Below, in pieces: positions 62,498 through 64,000 of a DNA stretch of 64,000 bases. The position numbers and the translations under genes were made by a program. The DNA is from Methylobacterium sp. 2A (GTDB lineage: Bacteria > Pseudomonadota > Alphaproteobacteria > Rhizobiales > Beijerinckiaceae). Within the stretch, counting starts at the first letter, position 1. Each line of letters starts with the position of its first letter. Below the pieces are notes generated by a model. The model saw nothing but the letters and a program-made list of their open reading frames with translations, was not told where the DNA came from and did not search any database. The stretch spans positions 1 to 64,000 of the forward strand of contig NZ_VUOK01000019.1 in NCBI RefSeq assembly GCF_009806555.1, read 5' to 3'.

Positions 62498-63645
62498 CCG
62501 AGGAGGTCGGCGAGCTGGCCCGAGATCAGCGAGCCGACGAAATAGACGATGAGCTGCGCGCAGGCGAGGATCGTGAAGTCGGTGCCGGGCTGGTCGGTCG
62601 AGGAGACCGCCATGAACAGGCTGTAGAGCGCCACGATCTCCATGTAGCGGATCAGCGTCTGGAATCCGGCCGCGCCGAAGAGCGGCCACAGGCCGACCAC
62701 GGCGCCCAGCGCGTGGGCGGTGAACAGGGCGAAGCACAGGGTGCGCGCGGTCCCGAGCAGGCCGAGCGTGGCGGCGGTGCCGTAGCGGCGCACCAGCAGC
62801 GCGGCGAGCCCCGAACCGGCGAGCCCTGCGGTGGCCGCCGCGAAGCCCGACAGGTAGCCGATCCGGTCGAGCGGCACCCCGGCATCGACGAGGTAGGCGC
62901 CCTCCATCGCCTTCACGAGGCCCTCGCTGACCCGGTAGGTCAGGGCGACCCACAGGATGGTGCGCACCTCCGGCCGCCGCAGGAAGGCGCGGATCGAGGG
63001 GCGCGGCGCGCTCGGGCCGGGTGCGGGATCGCCCTCACGCATGCAGAAGGCGGCGGCGAGCGGCGGCAGGCAGAAGGCGGCCGCGGTGAGCAGCATCACC
63101 CGCCAGCCGGCCTGGTGGTAGAGCACGAGGCTCAGCGTCCCGCCCACCACCACGCCCAGGGCGACCGAGCCGCCCTGGATGGCATTGCCGATGGCCCGGT
63201 CCTCGGGCCGCAGCCGGGTCACGGCGTAGCCGTCGGTGGCGATGTCCTGCGTCGAGATCAGGAGCGCGGCGACGAAGCCGATGCCGATCAGGCCGGCGAC
63301 ATCGGTGGGGCCGAGCGGCAGCATCGCCAGGATGCAGCCGATCACGCCGATCTGGGTGACGATCACCCAGCCCGCCCGGTGCGCCCGCGCGAAGGGCCGG
63401 ACCCGGTCGACCCAGGGCGCCCAGAGGAACTTCAGCACGAGCGGCAGGAACAGCAGGCTCAGATAGCCGATCGCCGCCCGCGAGACGCCGGCCTCGCGCA
63501 GGATCGGCGGCAGCGCGGCCGCGATCAGGTAGGAGGGGATCGCCTGCGCCATGTAGAGCGCGGCCAGTACGGCGAAGAGCCGCATCCGCTCGGACCGGGC
63601 GGCGCTGACGGGGATGCTCATCGGGGTACTCACGGGGGCATTCAT
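62404..63645 (-). CDS. RhtX/FptX-like MFS siderophore importer
   Basis: This 413-aa MFS permease begins MNAPVSTPMSIPVSA. It has an RhtX/FptX-like arrangement: LYMAQAIPSYLIAAALPPIL in helix 1, then GYLSLLFLPLVLKFLWAPWV and the loop DIATDGYAVTRLRPEDRAIG. The latter is characteristic of the AmpG/RhtX branch. Such proteins carry ferric siderophore across the inner membrane without an ABC transporter. The start overlaps the stop of the small upstream gene (ATGA). Confidence 0.85.
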   Translation of the reverse strand: MNAPVSTPMSIPVSAARSERMRLFAVLAALYMAQAIPSYLIAAALPPILREAGVSRAAIGYLSLLFLPLVLKFLWAPWVDRVRPFARAHRAGWVIVTQIGVIGCILAMLPLGPTDVAGLIGIGFVAALLISTQDIATDGYAVTRLRPEDRAIGNAIQGGSVALGVVVGGTLSLVLYHQAGWRVMLLTAAAFCLPPLAAAFCMREGDPAPGPSAPRPSIRAFLRRPEVRTILWVALTYRVSEGLVKAMEGAYLVDAGVPLDRIGYLSGFAAATAGLAGSGLAALLVRRYGTAATLGLLGTARTLCFALFTAHALGAVVGLWPLFGAAGFQTLIRYMEIVALYSLFMAVSSTDQPGTDFTILACAQLIVYFVGSLISGQLADLLGYGALFGLATLLSGIATVATVRLLGTGRGPS

Positions 63646-63995
63646 GCGGAAAACGCCCGCACCGCGGCCCGGGCGGCGGCCTCGTCGGGCGCGATCCGGA
63701 TCGGGAAGCGCCAGAGCCGGCGGAACACGTCCGCGCCCGCTTCGGTGAAGCCGGGCCGCACGAGGACGAGGCCGCGGCAGAGCCGGTCGAGCTCGGCGCG
63801 GGTGCGCTTGAACCACAGGGCCTGGGCGCGTTCCCCGGCCGGCGAGAGCTTGCCGATTCCGCCGAGCACCAGGATCAGCGCGAAGGGCCGGTCCTGCGCG
63901 CCGATCCGCTCCAGGGCATCGAGATAGGCCGCCTCGTCGCCGGACTGCGGCGGGCCGAGATAGCGCAGGACGACGAGGTCGTCGGTCTCCTCCAC
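63642..63995 (-). CDS. Small uncharacterised protein in the siderophore locus, possibly partial
   Basis: This acidic protein has about 117 aa. It has alternating hydrophobic strands and charged helices (RPFALILVLGGIGKLSP, then WFKRTRAELDRLCRGLVLVR) reminiscent of STAS/SpoIIAA-like folds. There is no signal peptide or membrane segment. The GTG at 63993-63995 is the only visible start, five bases from the window edge, so it may begin further out. It is translationally coupled to the importer gene. Confidence 0.6.
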   Translation of the reverse strand: MEETDDLVVLRYLGPPQSGDEAAYLDALERIGAQDRPFALILVLGGIGKLSPAGERAQALWFKRTRAELDRLCRGLVLVRPGFTEAGADVFRRLWRFPIRIAPDEAAARAAVRAFSA

Positions 63996-64000
63996 GGTGA

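Overview
The window is high-GC DNA from an alphaproteobacterium. Codon usage, the many overlapping ATGA/GTGA gene junctions, the mix of insertion sequences (IS3, IS4, IS5, IS701, IS1182) and a hairpin-array intergenic repeat at 14.7 kb all suggest Methylobacterium/Methylorubrum. That is an inference from style and gene families, since no rRNA or other marker gene is present. I found no tRNA, rRNA or CRISPR array. The region reads as an accessory stretch: self-contained operons separated by IS debris.

Layout. (1) 0.3-4.56 kb: an IS3-family element broken by frameshifts and by a nested IS4-family element, followed by a complete but frameshifted IS1182-family element bounded by CTAG duplications. 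(2) 4.6-16.8 kb: a split oligopeptide-type ABC importer. Two ATPases lie on the minus strand; the binding protein and two permeases lie on the plus strand. They enclose a PLP decarboxylase, a fusion of an adenylate-forming enzyme with an EamA transporter, an isochorismatase-like hydrolase and an amidase. This is my first candidate for an undescribed system. (3) 16.9-19.1 kb: an IS5-family (IS427-like) element with a slippery frameshift site next to a truncated IS701-family element. (4) 19.1-26.7 kb: a divergent Crp/Fnr regulator and a tight operon holding a binding protein with a possible NosL-like tail, a permease, an ATPase, a DUF971 protein, an AprA-like flavoprotein, a two-cluster ferredoxin and a HEAT-repeat protein. 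This is my second candidate. (5) 26.8-35.0 kb: a hexuronate/aldonate catabolic locus with uxuA, a GntR regulator and paired operators, a ribose-type sugar ABC importer, an SDR, an SMP-30 lactonase and a truncated mutarotase-like gene.

(6) 36.1-41.4 kb: a 1794-residue subtilase autotransporter. (7) 41.4-42.8 kb: tandem repeats and fragments of two IS701-type transposases. (8) 42.9-54.5 kb: a sugar-transferase island of about eleven genes centred on a bacterial sucrose-phosphate synthase with a fused HAD domain, including GT2, GT4, GT28-like and GT29-like enzymes and a methyltransferase, with no flippase, polymerase or exporter in the window. (9) 54.9-64.0 kb: an aerobactin-type NIS siderophore operon in iucA-iucB-iucC-iucD order, a divergent MFS gene (probable exporter), a convergent RhtX/FptX-like MFS importer and a small uncharacterised partner.

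How the genes work together. Region 2 looks able to import an amide or peptide-like compound, hydrolyse it, decarboxylate an amino acid, activate an acid as its adenylate and export a product. Region 4 couples uptake of a small organic or inorganic anion to a cytoplasmic flavin/Fe-S redox pair resembling APS reductase. Region 5 takes up and degrades a sugar acid. Region 9 makes, exports and re-imports a citrate-hydroxamate siderophore.
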